From Acidimicrobiia bacterium (GTDB taxonomy: Bacteria; Actinomycetota; Acidimicrobiia; UBA2766), in contig JADZDR010000049.1 in NCBI GenBank assembly GCA_020850945.1, positions 1 through 64,000 on the forward strand: 64,000 nucleotides of DNA, read 5' to 3'. The translations under genes were made by a program, and so were the position numbers. Below, piece after piece: positions 51,284 to 63,153 of the stretch. Below the pieces are notes generated by a model. It was not told where the DNA came from and ran no database searches. It saw nothing but the letters and a program-made list of their open reading frames with translations. Positions within the stretch are counted from its first letter, which is position 1, and each line of letters starts with the position of its first letter.

Positions 51284-51525
51284 CCTGCAACGCTACACCT
51301 CGACGCCATATTACGCGACGTGAAGTCAATGATCTACGCTCTGTTCAGACGACGATCTACACTACATACCGTCAGAGCCCGGGGGGCCAGAGGGTCGTTT
51401 CCGGTTCGGGGGCGGCGGGGGTTCTCCGGTGTGGTTTCGCCAGTCGGTGTGTCGCCGACGCCTGGACCGCCGCGTTGTCGGGGGCACCGCCGCTGAACCG
51501 TCGCACCTACCCTGGGCTCTATCGC

Positions 51526-53088
51526 ATGGATCAGCCGACGGAACCTGTGCTCTCGACGCTGTCGGCCTGGGTCGAGCAGGTCGGCTTCGACGACCTCCCC
51601 GACGACGTCGTCGACTTGGCCACGACCCAGTTCGTGGGCATGCTCGGCGCGCTGCATGCGGGAGCGAACCACGTCCTGGGCCGCCGTGTCTTGGAGGCGT
51701 TTCCCGCCGGAGACGAGCCGGGCACGGCGCCGCTCCTCCCCACGGGCGGCCTGGCATCGCCCAAGCGGGCTGCCTACGTCCATGCGGCGCTCACGATGGT
51801 GCTCGACTACGACGCCACCGCCTTCGCCGGCCACGTCTGCCATTCGACGGCGAACGTCCCCCTCGCGTACGCGGTGCCGCTCGGCCTGTCCGGCCGTGAG
51901 GTGATCCTGGCGCAGGTCGCAGCGAACGAGGTCGCGGCCCGGATCACGGCGGCGGCCACGCTCGGTCCGCACCGGGGACAGACGGCCACGCACACACACC
52001 TCGCCGGGGCAGCCACCGCGCGCGCGAAGGCGGAGGGGCTGTCCGCCACGGCCCTCCAGGACGCGCTCGGCCTCGCCCTTGCCCAACCCGGCTGGTTCGT
52101 GTACCGGGGCTTCATGGGATCCGACGCCAAGGTCCTGACCGCCTCGACGTCGATCCGGGCTGCACTCGACGCCGTCGACGCCGCCCACGCCGGCCTGCAC
52201 GGCGCCGCCGACATCGTCGAGGCAGCGGAAGGGTTCCTCGCCAAGTTCGCGCACGTCCCGGTCCCCGCCTGGGCGGACGGCCTGGGGGAGCGCTGGCACA
52301 CGCGGACGCTCTCGTTCAAGACCTTCCCCGGCTGTGCCTACATCGACACGTGCGTCGAGGCCACCCTCGACCTCGTGCAAACCCACGACCTCGCCCCGAC
52401 CGATGTCGATCGTATCGAGGTGCACGGATCGGTCTTCACGGTCGGCATGGACGCCCACTCCCGGCCATACCAGGCAGGACCTGCGTCCAGTGCCGTCACC
52501 CTCAACTTCTCCGTGCCCTACAACGTCGCGGTTGCGATCCGGCGGCGGGCGCTGCGGTCGGACGACTTCTCCCCGGAGGCGATCGCGGACCCGGAGACGT
52601 GGGCACTCGCGGAGCGTGTCTCCGTTCGGCACGACCCCGAGCTGGACGTGCCCGCCTACCTCGGGACCGCCCCCGTGGGAGCGGCGTTGCGGCGGGCGGG
52701 GGAGCCGGGCGTCCAGTTCCTCGTCACTGCCCTCGGCGCGGCGGGGGATACAGCCCGCGAGGCCGGGATCCGGCGCCAACTGACCGAGGGGGGAGCTGAC
52801 GACTTCACGCATCCCACCAAGTCCGTCGCCTCCCGAGTCGTGATCCACACGACGGATGGACGGAGTCTCGAGTGCACGGTCGAGATCCCGCGCGGAGCCG
52901 CCGGCCGCTCCTCACACGGCGAGATGCGTGAACTCATGCGCGAGAAGCTCCGCACCGAGGCGACGCGGACACTCGGTCCGGACGCAGCAGCCGACGTCGC
53001 CTCCCGCGCAGCCGACCTGCCCACCCTGACCGCAGCCGAGACGGAGGCACTCGTGCGGGCGAACGTCAACCCGGCATGGCGACCGTGA
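51526..53088 (+). CDS. MmgE/PrpD family protein
   Basis: The 520-residue protein belongs to the MmgE/PrpD superfamily (2-methylcitrate dehydratase, iminodisuccinate epimerase and others). Segments seen are FVGMLGALHAGANHVLGRRV, HVCHSTANVPLAYAVPLGLS, THTHLAGAATARAKAEGLS and SFKTFPGCAYIDTCVEATLD. ATG 51526 is taken as the first in-frame ATG of the homologous part; the open frame continues upstream without coding character. No propionate genes lie nearby, so the substrate is unknown. Its 3' end overlaps the convergent kinase gene by 23 nt. Confidence 0.83.
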   Translation: MDQPTEPVLSTLSAWVEQVGFDDLPDDVVDLATTQFVGMLGALHAGANHVLGRRVLEAFPAGDEPGTAPLLPTGGLASPKRAAYVHAALTMVLDYDATAFAGHVCHSTANVPLAYAVPLGLSGREVILAQVAANEVAARITAAATLGPHRGQTATHTHLAGAATARAKAEGLSATALQDALGLALAQPGWFVYRGFMGSDAKVLTASTSIRAALDAVDAAHAGLHGAADIVEAAEGFLAKFAHVPVPAWADGLGERWHTRTLSFKTFPGCAYIDTCVEATLDLVQTHDLAPTDVDRIEVHGSVFTVGMDAHSRPYQAGPASSAVTLNFSVPYNVAVAIRRRALRSDDFSPEAIADPETWALAERVSVRHDPELDVPAYLGTAPVGAALRRAGEPGVQFLVTALGAAGDTAREAGIRRQLTEGGADDFTHPTKSVASRVVIHTTDGRSLECTVEIPRGAAGRSSHGEMRELMREKLRTEATRTLGPDAAADVASRAADLPTLTAAETEALVRANVNPAWRP

Positions 53089-53935
53089 GAGCTGCAGGGT
53101 CGACGGCGAACGACATGTCCGTGTCGTCGCCTCCCCACGGGTCGCCGTCCACCTCTAGGGGCAGCGGATCGGTCGACCTGAGCTCGACGACCCTGCCCTG
53201 TGCGTAGGACACCTCCGGTTCGCCGAGGTGTGTGCCGTCGAGGCTCTTGGCCATGAGCGCGACGAGGCGCTCGAAGTCGACTGCGGTGAGCGTGCAGACG
53301 TCGAGGAGTCCGTCGTCGAGGCGGGACTGCGGGAGGAGGCAGAACGAGCCCGCCCTATGGCGGGCGCCGCCGACGGCGGCGAGCATGAGCGGGCCGGACG
53401 TGAGCGTTTCGCCGTCGACGGCGACTTCGGCGGTGAAGGCCTCGCCCCGCTGCGCGGCCTCGAGGCCCGCTGTCGCGTAAAGGTCACGACCCGACGTGTC
53501 GGTCATCGTGGCGGCGATGTCGACGGCCCAGCGCACCATGCCGGCACTCGCGCCGAGGAGGAAGGGCAGGCGGGCGGGTCCGGCCCGGCCGAGGTCGATT
53601 GCCCACAGCTCACGGTCGTCTCGGACCGCGGCGAGTGTCTCCTCCCACGGTGCGTCCTCCCACACCTCGCGATAGACCGAGTTGCCCGTGCCGGCGGGGA
53701 CGACGAAGAGCGGCACTCCCGTACCGGCGAGGCCGGCGGCCACCGAACGGACCGAGCCGTCGCCACCGACGACGACGACGAGGTCGGCGCCCTCGCGGGC
53801 GGCAGCCTCCGACATGCCGGCGGGATCGGCGGGCAGTTCGACCTCGGCTGTGTGCGATGCGAGGATCCGGCGGACCGTGGCGAGTGCGGCATCCACGTCC
53901 CCTCGCGCTGCCATGTTGGCGAGCACACGGATCAC
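53066..53935 (-). CDS. Diacylglycerol/lipid kinase-like protein (YegS/DagK family)
   Basis: The 289-residue protein has the DAGK catalytic motif VVVVGGDGSVRSVAAGL, followed by PLFVVPAGTGNSVYREV and the C-terminal RLDDGLLDVCTL and LEVDGDP motifs. These kinases phosphorylate diacylglycerol or related lipids. The N-terminus is short compared with relatives, missing the usual first NP-x-GG strand. The GTG start overlaps the stop of the GMC oxidoreductase gene (GTGA), so the two are translated together. Confidence 0.87.
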   Translation of the reverse strand: MIRVLANMAARGDVDAALATVRRILASHTAEVELPADPAGMSEAAAREGADLVVVVGGDGSVRSVAAGLAGTGVPLFVVPAGTGNSVYREVWEDAPWEETLAAVRDDRELWAIDLGRAGPARLPFLLGASAGMVRWAVDIAATMTDTSGRDLYATAGLEAAQRGEAFTAEVAVDGETLTSGPLMLAAVGGARHRAGSFCLLPQSRLDDGLLDVCTLTAVDFERLVALMAKSLDGTHLGEPEVSYAQGRVVELRSTDPLPLEVDGDPWGGDDTDMSFAVDPAALTVAMPG

Positions 53936-55851
53936 GCCGCGACCTCGGCGAGTCGGCGGGCGGCACGGGTAACGAGCGCCATGATCGTCATCTGCGGGTT
54001 GACGGCCGTGGACGCGGGCAGGATCGACGCGTCCATCACCCACAGCCCCGGCACGTCGTGCACGGCCCCCCACGAGTCGACGACCGACGTCGCCGGTTCC
54101 ACCCCCATGCGGCACGTCGACATGGGGTGGTAGGCGGAGAGCTTCAGGTCCCGGGGGCGCCAGCGTCCGTCCCGGATGAGGCGGACCTCTTCGCGGGTGT
54201 TGATCTCGTCGAGGCCGGGCAACATGGGGAAGACCCGCTCGGCGCCCGCCGCGAGGAGGATCTCGGCGGACATGGCGATGCCTTCCACGAGCCTGTCGCG
54301 GTCCGAGTCACCCACGGCGTAGGTCGTGACCGCCCTGCCCCGGCCGAGCACGCGGACCCGGCCACTGGAGCTGTCGGACACGATCGAGCCGATCGACGCC
54401 ATCTCGGCGTATCGCGCCATGAGGTCCTTCTGTGCCCGGCCCGTGCCCGGCACCCCACCCGCCGAGTAGCCGATACCGGGTGGGGGGAAGGTCGCCTCGA
54501 GCAGGATCCCGTCGCGGAGGCGTTCGTCGACGTGCCAGCTCTGCATGACCCCCTTCCACGGCGTGAGCTCGTGGTCGAACAGGGCGGTGACACCGATGCC
54601 GGGATGGATGTGGAGGTTGCGGCCGACCTGCCCCGACGACAACGCGAGGCGGTTGGCGAGGAGGAGCGCCGGCGTGAACACGGCACCGGCCGCGAGGACT
54701 ACGTTCCTCGCCCGCACACGCATGCGCCGCACCGCACCATCGCCGAGGTCGAGTGCCGCGACGACACCTGTGGCGCGGCCTGCCTCGGTGAGGATGCGGT
54801 CCACGCGGGCGCCTTCGAAGATGCGTGCCCCCGCGACCGCGGCCCGGGGGAGGTAGGAGACGTGCATCGCCTGCTTGGCATCGATCGGGCAGCCGAAGCC
54901 GCACTGGCCGTGGCCGTGGCAGTTGCGGGCGTTGCGGGGGACCGGGCCCCCCGACCAACCGAGCTCGGCCGCACCCCTCGCCATCGCGGCCCCGTTCGCG
55001 CCCAGGATGTCGTCCGTGACCGGCGCCACACCGAGGATGCCTTCGACCTCCTCGAAGATCGGCCCCATCGTGTCGGGGTCGAGGCCGGGCAGGCCGTCAT
55101 CAGTCCACTTCGCGAGGACCCAGTCCGGCGTGCGGAAGCACGTGCCCGAGTTGACGACGGTGGTGCCGCCGACGGCGCGTCCGATCGGCAGGGAGATGAC
55201 CGGCTGGCCCAGCGTCGACGTGAGTCCGTTGTCCCGGTAGTAGGTGAGGAGGCGGTCGACGGGATCCCCCTGGAAGTCGGCCCGGTCGGGGCGCGGGCCC
55301 TCTTCGAGCACGGCGACCGACAGGCCCGCCTCGGCGAGGACAGCCGCCGCGACCGCACCCCCCGCCCCGGACCCGACGATCACGACGTCCACGTCCATGT
55401 CGGCGGGGGCGTCTGCGGGCTCGACGGTGAGGAGCGGCACCTCCGGGGCCGGTTCCGTGACCGGCACGAGGGGGCTCGGATCCCAGCCGATGCGCCGGCG
55501 TACCTCGGGCGAGGAGGCGAACGCGAGCGTGAGGAGCGTGCGGATGCCGTTGTAGGACTCCTTGCGTGCCGACCATGCAGACGAGCTCGTGGCAAGCCAG
55601 CGCTCCCTTTCCGCCGGCGGCAGGGACGAGAAACGGCAGGCTGCGCGGGAGAGGAGCGGGGACAGCTCGTAGCCGGCGAGCATCGCCCGCACGAGTCCCC
55701 GGCTGCCCGGCGTGAACCGATCCATCCAGGATTCGATGCGCTCCACGGTTCCGGCCTCGAGCCCGGCGGGAAGCTCGCCGCCTTCGGGGAACATCGCCTC
55801 CACGAGTGCCGACAGGGCACGCCGCTCGAAACCGGTCAGGCTCTTGGTCAC
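53932..55851 (-). CDS. GMC-family oxidoreductase with N-terminal gluconate-2-dehydrogenase-subunit-3-like region
   Basis: The 639-residue protein has about 130 N-terminal residues resembling gluconate 2-dehydrogenase subunit 3 (LTGFERRALSALVEAMFPEG). A GMC flavoprotein follows: VDVVIVGSGAGGAVAAAVLA, GRAVGGTTVVNSGTCFRTP, and the C-terminal HPMSTCRMG...TAVNPQMTIMALV, with the active-site His/Asn pair. CHGHGQCGFGCP adds four clustered Cys, as in long-chain alcohol oxidases and some GMC dehydrogenases. The substrate may be a long-chain alcohol or sterol. It is coupled to a lipid-kinase gene. Confidence 0.87.
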   Translation of the reverse strand: MTKSLTGFERRALSALVEAMFPEGGELPAGLEAGTVERIESWMDRFTPGSRGLVRAMLAGYELSPLLSRAACRFSSLPPAERERWLATSSSAWSARKESYNGIRTLLTLAFASSPEVRRRIGWDPSPLVPVTEPAPEVPLLTVEPADAPADMDVDVVIVGSGAGGAVAAAVLAEAGLSVAVLEEGPRPDRADFQGDPVDRLLTYYRDNGLTSTLGQPVISLPIGRAVGGTTVVNSGTCFRTPDWVLAKWTDDGLPGLDPDTMGPIFEEVEGILGVAPVTDDILGANGAAMARGAAELGWSGGPVPRNARNCHGHGQCGFGCPIDAKQAMHVSYLPRAAVAGARIFEGARVDRILTEAGRATGVVAALDLGDGAVRRMRVRARNVVLAAGAVFTPALLLANRLALSSGQVGRNLHIHPGIGVTALFDHELTPWKGVMQSWHVDERLRDGILLEATFPPPGIGYSAGGVPGTGRAQKDLMARYAEMASIGSIVSDSSSGRVRVLGRGRAVTTYAVGDSDRDRLVEGIAMSAEILLAAGAERVFPMLPGLDEINTREEVRLIRDGRWRPRDLKLSAYHPMSTCRMGVEPATSVVDSWGAVHDVPGLWVMDASILPASTAVNPQMTIMALVTRAARRLAEVAA

Positions 55852-55883
55852 CGCGTCACCCTACCCGGGGCCGGGCCGCAGGT

Positions 55884-55931
55884 CTCAGGTGGGATGTGGA
55901 GGCGGGCCGGCGCGGATGGCCTTGCCGTCCG
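55884..55931. repeat. 48-nt direct repeat, copy 1 (HNH gene 3'-end remnant)
   Basis: This 48-nt stretch is 44/48 identical to the 3' end of the HNH gene at 56801-56848. Read on the minus strand it encodes GKAIRAGPPPHPT and a stop. It lies between the GMC start and mrr and is all that remains here of a 13E12-type gene. Confidence 0.85.
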
Positions 55932-55951
55932 CGGACAGTACGATCGAACGG

Positions 55952-56797
55952 ATGGCAGCAAAGATCCCCAAGTGGGACGAGGTCCTCTGGCCGACGATTC
56001 GAGCGATGCGGGAGCTTGGTGGATCCGCCAACATCGGCGAGATTGCAGAGAAGGTCATCGAGCAGGAGAACTTCACTCCCGAGCAGCAGGCAGTCATGCA
56101 CGGCGATGGGCCCCAGTCAGAGATCGAATACCGCCTCGCATGGGCACGGACCCACCTGAAGAACGTCGGTGCGCTCGAGAACAGCGCGCGAGGCGTGTGG
56201 GCCCTCACCGAGTTCGGGCGGACTGCAACGGAGGCCGAAACAGTCCAGGCCGACAAGAACTGGCGCAAGACCTACTTCGAGGAGTACCGGCAGAATCGCA
56301 CCGACGAACCAGGTCTGCCTGAGGACGACGAACCGACATGGGAGGACGAGCTCCTCGAGTGTCTCCTGAAGATGGAGCCCGAAGCCTTTGAGCGTCTCGC
56401 GCAACGTCTCCTCCGAGAAGCCGGGTTCCGCAACGTGGAGGTGACCGAGAGGACCGGTGACGGTGGTATCGACGGGATGGGTGTCTACCGGCTGTCGCTC
56501 GTCTCCTTCCCGACCTACTTCCAGTGCAAGCGATACAAGGGCACAGTCGGCGCCGGTGCTGTCCGGGACTTTCGTGGGGCGATGACCGGTCGAGGCGAGA
56601 AGGGATTGATCATCACGACCGGCTCCTTCTCGGCACAGGCACGCGAGGAAGCCACGCGAGACGGTGCGCCACCGATCGACCTCGTCGACGGGGATGACCT
56701 GTGTCAGCTACTCCGTGATCACGGCCTCGGCGTTCGTGTCACGCGGCGGGAGGTGTGCGACGTCGAAGTGGACTCAGAGTTCTTCCTCGCTGTCTAA
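55952..56797 (+). CDS. Mrr-type restriction endonuclease
   Basis: The 281-residue protein has an N-terminal winged-helix Mrr_N domain (residues 5-95) beginning WDEVLWPTIRAMRELGG and a C-terminal Mrr_cat domain. The nuclease motif is TGDGGIDG (Asp174) with FQCKRY (Gln191-x-Lys193), the QxK variant of PD-(D/E)xK. Mrr enzymes cut modified or foreign DNA. ATG 55952 has TACGAT 7 nt upstream and no ribosome site, so it is probably leaderless. It lies between two near-identical copies of the HNH gene's 3' end. Confidence 0.87.
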   Translation: MAAKIPKWDEVLWPTIRAMRELGGSANIGEIAEKVIEQENFTPEQQAVMHGDGPQSEIEYRLAWARTHLKNVGALENSARGVWALTEFGRTATEAETVQADKNWRKTYFEEYRQNRTDEPGLPEDDEPTWEDELLECLLKMEPEAFERLAQRLLREAGFRNVEVTERTGDGGIDGMGVYRLSLVSFPTYFQCKRYKGTVGAGAVRDFRGAMTGRGEKGLIITTGSFSAQAREEATRDGAPPIDLVDGDDLCQLLRDHGLGVRVTRREVCDVEVDSEFFLAV

Positions 56798-56800
56798 GGC

Positions 56801-56848
56801 CTCAGGTGGGGTGTGGTGGCGGGCCGGCTCGGATGGTCTTGCCGTCCG
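56801..56848. repeat. 48-nt direct repeat, copy 2 (3' end of HNH gene)
   Basis: The intact copy is the last codons and stop of the HNH endonuclease gene. Differences from copy 1 are four substitutions. The two copies flank mrr in the same orientation. Confidence 0.85.
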
Positions 56849-58028
56849 GTCGTCGCCACGTGACCTCGTGGTTGGGGTCGCCACAGATGGTCCAGCCGGC
56901 TTCGTGGGGGAGGCGGTGGTGGAAGCTGCATGTCCAGATGAGGTTGGATTCGACGGTGGGGCCACCGTCGGCTCGATGTGTGAGGTGGTGGAGCTCGGCG
57001 AATCCGCTGCGGCCGCAACCCGGGAAGCGGCAGCCTCTGTCGCGGTTGCGGACGATGCGGCGGATGCGTTCGGGGATCGCCTTGTGCGTATCCGAGATCG
57101 CGACGGTTGTGCCGTCGTCTGGGTGGGCGGCGACTTGCAGGAAGCCGTCACAGCAGAGGCGCCGGGCCGTCTCGGCTGAGATCGCCGGGCCCGCTTCGAG
57201 GTGGCCCCCCGTGCCGGCGGCGACTTGGGCCTGGAGGTCTTCGGCGCGGATGTGGGCGACGACGGTGGGCCTGCCGCGACTGCACGACTCGGTCGGGTTC
57301 TGTGCCGTCGCACCTCGGTCACCGGTGTCGTCGGAGCTGTCGGTGTCGGGTGCGTCACCGCAGAGGAGCTCGTGGAGAGCGTCGGCGCACCGCGCGGGCC
57401 AGGGGTCGTACCGGCCGGTCTCGGGGTTGGGACCGTATGTGGCGGCACGGTGTTCGATCTGGCTGCGCAGGCCCGGTCCCATGTCGGCGGGGAAGAAGCC
57501 GCCGACCCGCAAGCCGAGGGCCTCATGGTCGTTGTACATGTGCAGCCCGCGTTGCCGGTGGGTGTCTCGGGCCTCGAGAGCTGTGACGGGTCGGGCCCGG
57601 CGCGCGAGGTGATGGAGGTCATCGACACTGGCGCCGCGGGCATAGTCGGCGAGATCGGCGTCGTCGTCGGCTGTGGCGAACCTGCACAGGACGCGGACCT
57701 GGTCGAAGGAGAGCTCACCCGCCATGTAGGTCTTGGCGATCTCGGGCAGCTCCTCCAACCGGCGGGCGATCTTGACCCAGGTGTGGGCACTGGACCAGCT
57801 CATGCCCATCGCCCGTACGAGCCAGGCGGCCATGCTGAAGGCACCGTCGTGCCGCCACACCTCACGGCGGTCGCACTCACGTACCACGGCCAGCATGCGT
57901 CTCGTCAGGGACGCATGCACGTCGTGGAGCCCCCCGAGTGCCATCGTGAGGTCGTCGTCGGAACAGCCCTCGAGCCCGAGCTCGCGCGGTCCCTCAACCT
58001 CGGTACATACTGCGTGTATCGAACACAT
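56802..58028 (-). CDS. DUF222/13E12-type HNH endonuclease
   Basis: The 408-residue protein has a DUF222 region (about 20-330; VWRHDGAFSMAAWLVRAMGM, THRQRGLHMYNDHEALGLRV) and a C-terminal HNH nuclease: CRFPGCGRSGFAELHHL, HRADGGPTVESNL, CSFHHRLPHE. This is the 13E12 repeat family of mycobacteria, several of whose genes belong to the SOS regulon. ATG 58028 is chosen: a perfect LexA-type box covers it, and TACGAT lies 6 nt upstream, so the message is leaderless. The open frame continues 94 codons upstream but without coding character. Confidence 0.85.
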   Translation of the reverse strand: MCSIHAVCTEVEGPRELGLEGCSDDDLTMALGGLHDVHASLTRRMLAVVRECDRREVWRHDGAFSMAAWLVRAMGMSWSSAHTWVKIARRLEELPEIAKTYMAGELSFDQVRVLCRFATADDDADLADYARGASVDDLHHLARRARPVTALEARDTHRQRGLHMYNDHEALGLRVGGFFPADMGPGLRSQIEHRAATYGPNPETGRYDPWPARCADALHELLCGDAPDTDSSDDTGDRGATAQNPTESCSRGRPTVVAHIRAEDLQAQVAAGTGGHLEAGPAISAETARRLCCDGFLQVAAHPDDGTTVAISDTHKAIPERIRRIVRNRDRGCRFPGCGRSGFAELHHLTHRADGGPTVESNLIWTCSFHHRLPHEAGWTICGDPNHEVTWRRPDGKTIRAGPPPHPT

Positions 58029-58033
58029 GTTCG
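58020..58033. promoter_or_regulatory. LexA (SOS) box over the HNH gene start
   Basis: CGAACACATGTTCG fits the Gram-positive LexA consensus CGAACRNRYGTTYG exactly on either strand. It covers the HNH ATG and its probable transcript start, downstream of TACGAT (58035-58040, minus strand). LexA binding would block initiation until DNA damage. Confidence 0.8.
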
Positions 58034-58485
58034 TATCGTAACAGGGGGGTGTGACACAAACCGGGGGGTCCGGAAGGCCGCGTGGGTAGGGACCACACGG
58101 GACAACCGGCGCGCAGTCGCCACCACCGGTGCGTGTCGGCAGGGACCTGGATCGCCGTCGGTGGTAGAGCGCGTCGAGGTCATCGGTCCCCCGGCGATGG
58201 ATGCGAGACGGGTGGGGAGGGGCTCTGCCGTGACGGCGACGATGTGTGGCTGGCGGCCACGGTGCCGGGGCGCGGCGAGACCACGACCGCGGAGAGGACG
58301 AGCCGAACACTCCCCCAGATCACCCTTCGCCCCGGCCGCACACTGCCCGCTTTGTACTACCCTGGGCAGGTCGTCCGGGGCGGCGGCGTTGACGCCCTCC
58401 GGAGCCAGCATCTAACGTTTGCAGGCTGCGCCCCGACGCGGCCCGACGTGGGCCGTTCCGCGCGATCACAGGAAGTAGAGGTCAC
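58029..58485. other. 457-nt spacer between HNH gene and rpsL
   Basis: The left end carries the HNH promoter and LexA box. The right end carries the rpsL promoter (58389-58418) and a leader of about 60 nt with an AGGAAG/GAGG ribosome site. About 340 nt between them hold no gene, tRNA or convincing repeat that I can see. Confidence 0.6.
58389..58418 (+). promoter_or_regulatory. rpsL-rpsG-fusA-tuf promoter
   Basis: TTGACG (58389-58394), an 18-nt spacer and TAACGT (58413-58418) form a plausible promoter. The predicted start near 58425 leaves about 60 nt before rpsL. Confidence 0.6.
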
Positions 58486-58857
58486 GTGCCGACCATCCAG
58501 CAGCTCGTCCGCAAGGGACGGGAGAAGGCGAAGACGAAGACGGCGACTCCCGCCCTCGGCGGATCGCCGCAGCGCCGCGGCGTCTGCACGCAGGTGAAGA
58601 CGACGACGCCGAAGAAGCCGAACTCCGCCCTGCGCAAGATCGCACGTGTGCGTCTGTCGAGCGGCCAGGAGGTCACCGCCTATATCCCGGGCGAGGGCCA
58701 CAACCTGCAGGAGCACTCGATCGTGCTCGTGCGTGGCGGACGTGTGAAGGACCTCCCCGGCGTGCGCTACAAGATCATCCGCGGCGCACTCGACACGGCT
58801 GGAGTCGGCGGACGCCGGCGCAGCCGGTCCCGCTACGGCACGAAGCGGGAGGCCTGA
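58486..58857 (+). CDS. rpsL: Ribosomal protein S12
   Basis: The 123-residue protein has the S12 decoding-centre loops [13 protein letters not shown] and [15 protein letters not shown]. Both Lys residues whose substitution confers streptomycin resistance in other bacteria (E. coli K42 and K87) are present. The start is GTG with GAGG about 5 nt upstream. It leads the str operon and is followed by rpsG after 4 nt. Confidence 0.98.
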   Translation: MPTIQQLVRKGREKAKTKTATPALGGSPQRRGVCTQVKTTTPKKPNSALRKIARVRLSSGQEVTAYIPGEGHNLQEHSIVLVRGGRVKDLPGVRYKIIRGALDTAGVGGRRRSRSRYGTKREA

Positions 58858-58861
58858 GCCG

Positions 58862-59332
58862 ATGCCACGCAAGGGTCCTGCCCCGCGGCGTCGCCTCGAC
58901 GCCGACCCCATCTACCACTCGGTGCTCGTGACGCAACTCGTGAACAAGGTGCTTCTCGAAGGCAAGCGCACGCTCGCCGAGAGCATCGTCTACAACGCGC
59001 TCGACATGAGCCAGGAGCGCACGGGCCAGGATCCCCTCACGCTCCTCAAGAAGGCGGTCGACAACTCGCGGCCCCACGTCGAGGTGAAGAGCCGGCGCGT
59101 GGGAGGTGCCACGTACCAGGTGCCGGTGGAAGTACATCCGCGGCGCGGCACGACGCTCGCCATCCGCCATCTCGTGAACTACGCGAGGCAGCGACGCGAG
59201 AAGTCGATGGCCGAGCGGCTCGCGGGCGAGCTCATGGACGCCTCCAACGGTGTCGGGGCGTCCGTGAAGCGCAGAGAAGACACACACAAGATGGCGGACG
59301 CGAACAGGGCGTTCGCCCACTACCGCTGGTGA
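58862..59332 (+). CDS. rpsG: Ribosomal protein S7
   Basis: The 156-residue protein has the S7 head-assembly motifs [25 protein letters not shown]-type segment reading [20 protein letters not shown], and the C-terminal [20 protein letters not shown]. It nucleates folding of the 3' domain of 16S rRNA. It starts 4 nt after the rpsL stop and is followed by fusA after 101 nt. Confidence 0.98.
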   Translation: MPRKGPAPRRRLDADPIYHSVLVTQLVNKVLLEGKRTLAESIVYNALDMSQERTGQDPLTLLKKAVDNSRPHVEVKSRRVGGATYQVPVEVHPRRGTTLAIRHLVNYARQRREKSMAERLAGELMDASNGVGASVKRREDTHKMADANRAFAHYRW

Positions 59333-59433
59333 CGAGAGAGACCGCAGCTCTCCGCACGCTCCCCACCCGTCCCGACGGTACCGAACCCGCCCTATCCTGA
59401 CGCCCGCGGGGACCCACGCGAAGGAAACAACCG

Positions 59434-61530
<2,097 letters not shown>

Positions 61531-61603
61531 AGCCGGCGTGAACACGCACACTGCGGCCCACTAGTGTTCCGCAGAGTCCGAACGGAGAAGAAGGAACTCG
61601 CAG

Positions 61604-62791
<1,188 letters not shown>

Positions 62792-63153
62792 CACTCGCCC
62801 GCGGGATTTGTGACCTGCGGATCCCGCGCTATGCTGGCACGGTTCTCAGGCCGACATCCCCTTCTGCCGGCGGCCGATCACGACCGGCCTGCTCGGAATC
62901 GAGTGTGCAGACCCTGAGGATGCGACCGCGTGCGGTCGCAGGGGAAACCGGGAACCAGGCGCAGCCCGCCAGGGGGCACGAGCCTCCCAAGAGGCCCGGC
63001 ATGTCATACATAGCGGCCTGATCGCACGAGACCGGGCCAGGGAAAAGTGACTGTGGCGGCGGCGCCGTCCGGAGTTGGTCTCGCTCGGCCGAGAGCAACC
63101 CCCGACGGCAGCCATCGCCTCGACCCAGTGCCAGAGAAGGCATGAGGTGACAG
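62792..63153 (+). other. 362-nt tuf-rpsJ spacer with promoter and structured leader
   Basis: The promoter is at 62808-62835. The roughly 310-nt leader contains an 8-bp hairpin, TGCGACCG-CGTG-CGGTCGCA (about 62920-62939), and several GC-rich stretches. A long leader is typical of S10 operons with r-protein feedback, but no known motif is recognised here. Confidence 0.6.
62808..62835 (+). promoter_or_regulatory. S10 operon promoter
   Basis: TTGTGA (62808-62813), a 16-nt spacer and TATGCT (62830-62835) give a transcript start near 62842. This drives rpsJ, rplC and the genes beyond the window edge. Confidence 0.65.

Noticed and set aside
51284-51340. TTGACT and TAATAT upstream of the DUF4143 gene as a promoter
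   Set aside because: They are only 10 nt apart; the TAGCGT hexamer 6 nt from the start codon fits better.
51163-51525. Upstream extension of the MmgE/PrpD frame
   Set aside because: It overlaps the 5' end of the divergent ATPase gene and has Arg/Pro-rich non-coding character; homology starts at 51526.
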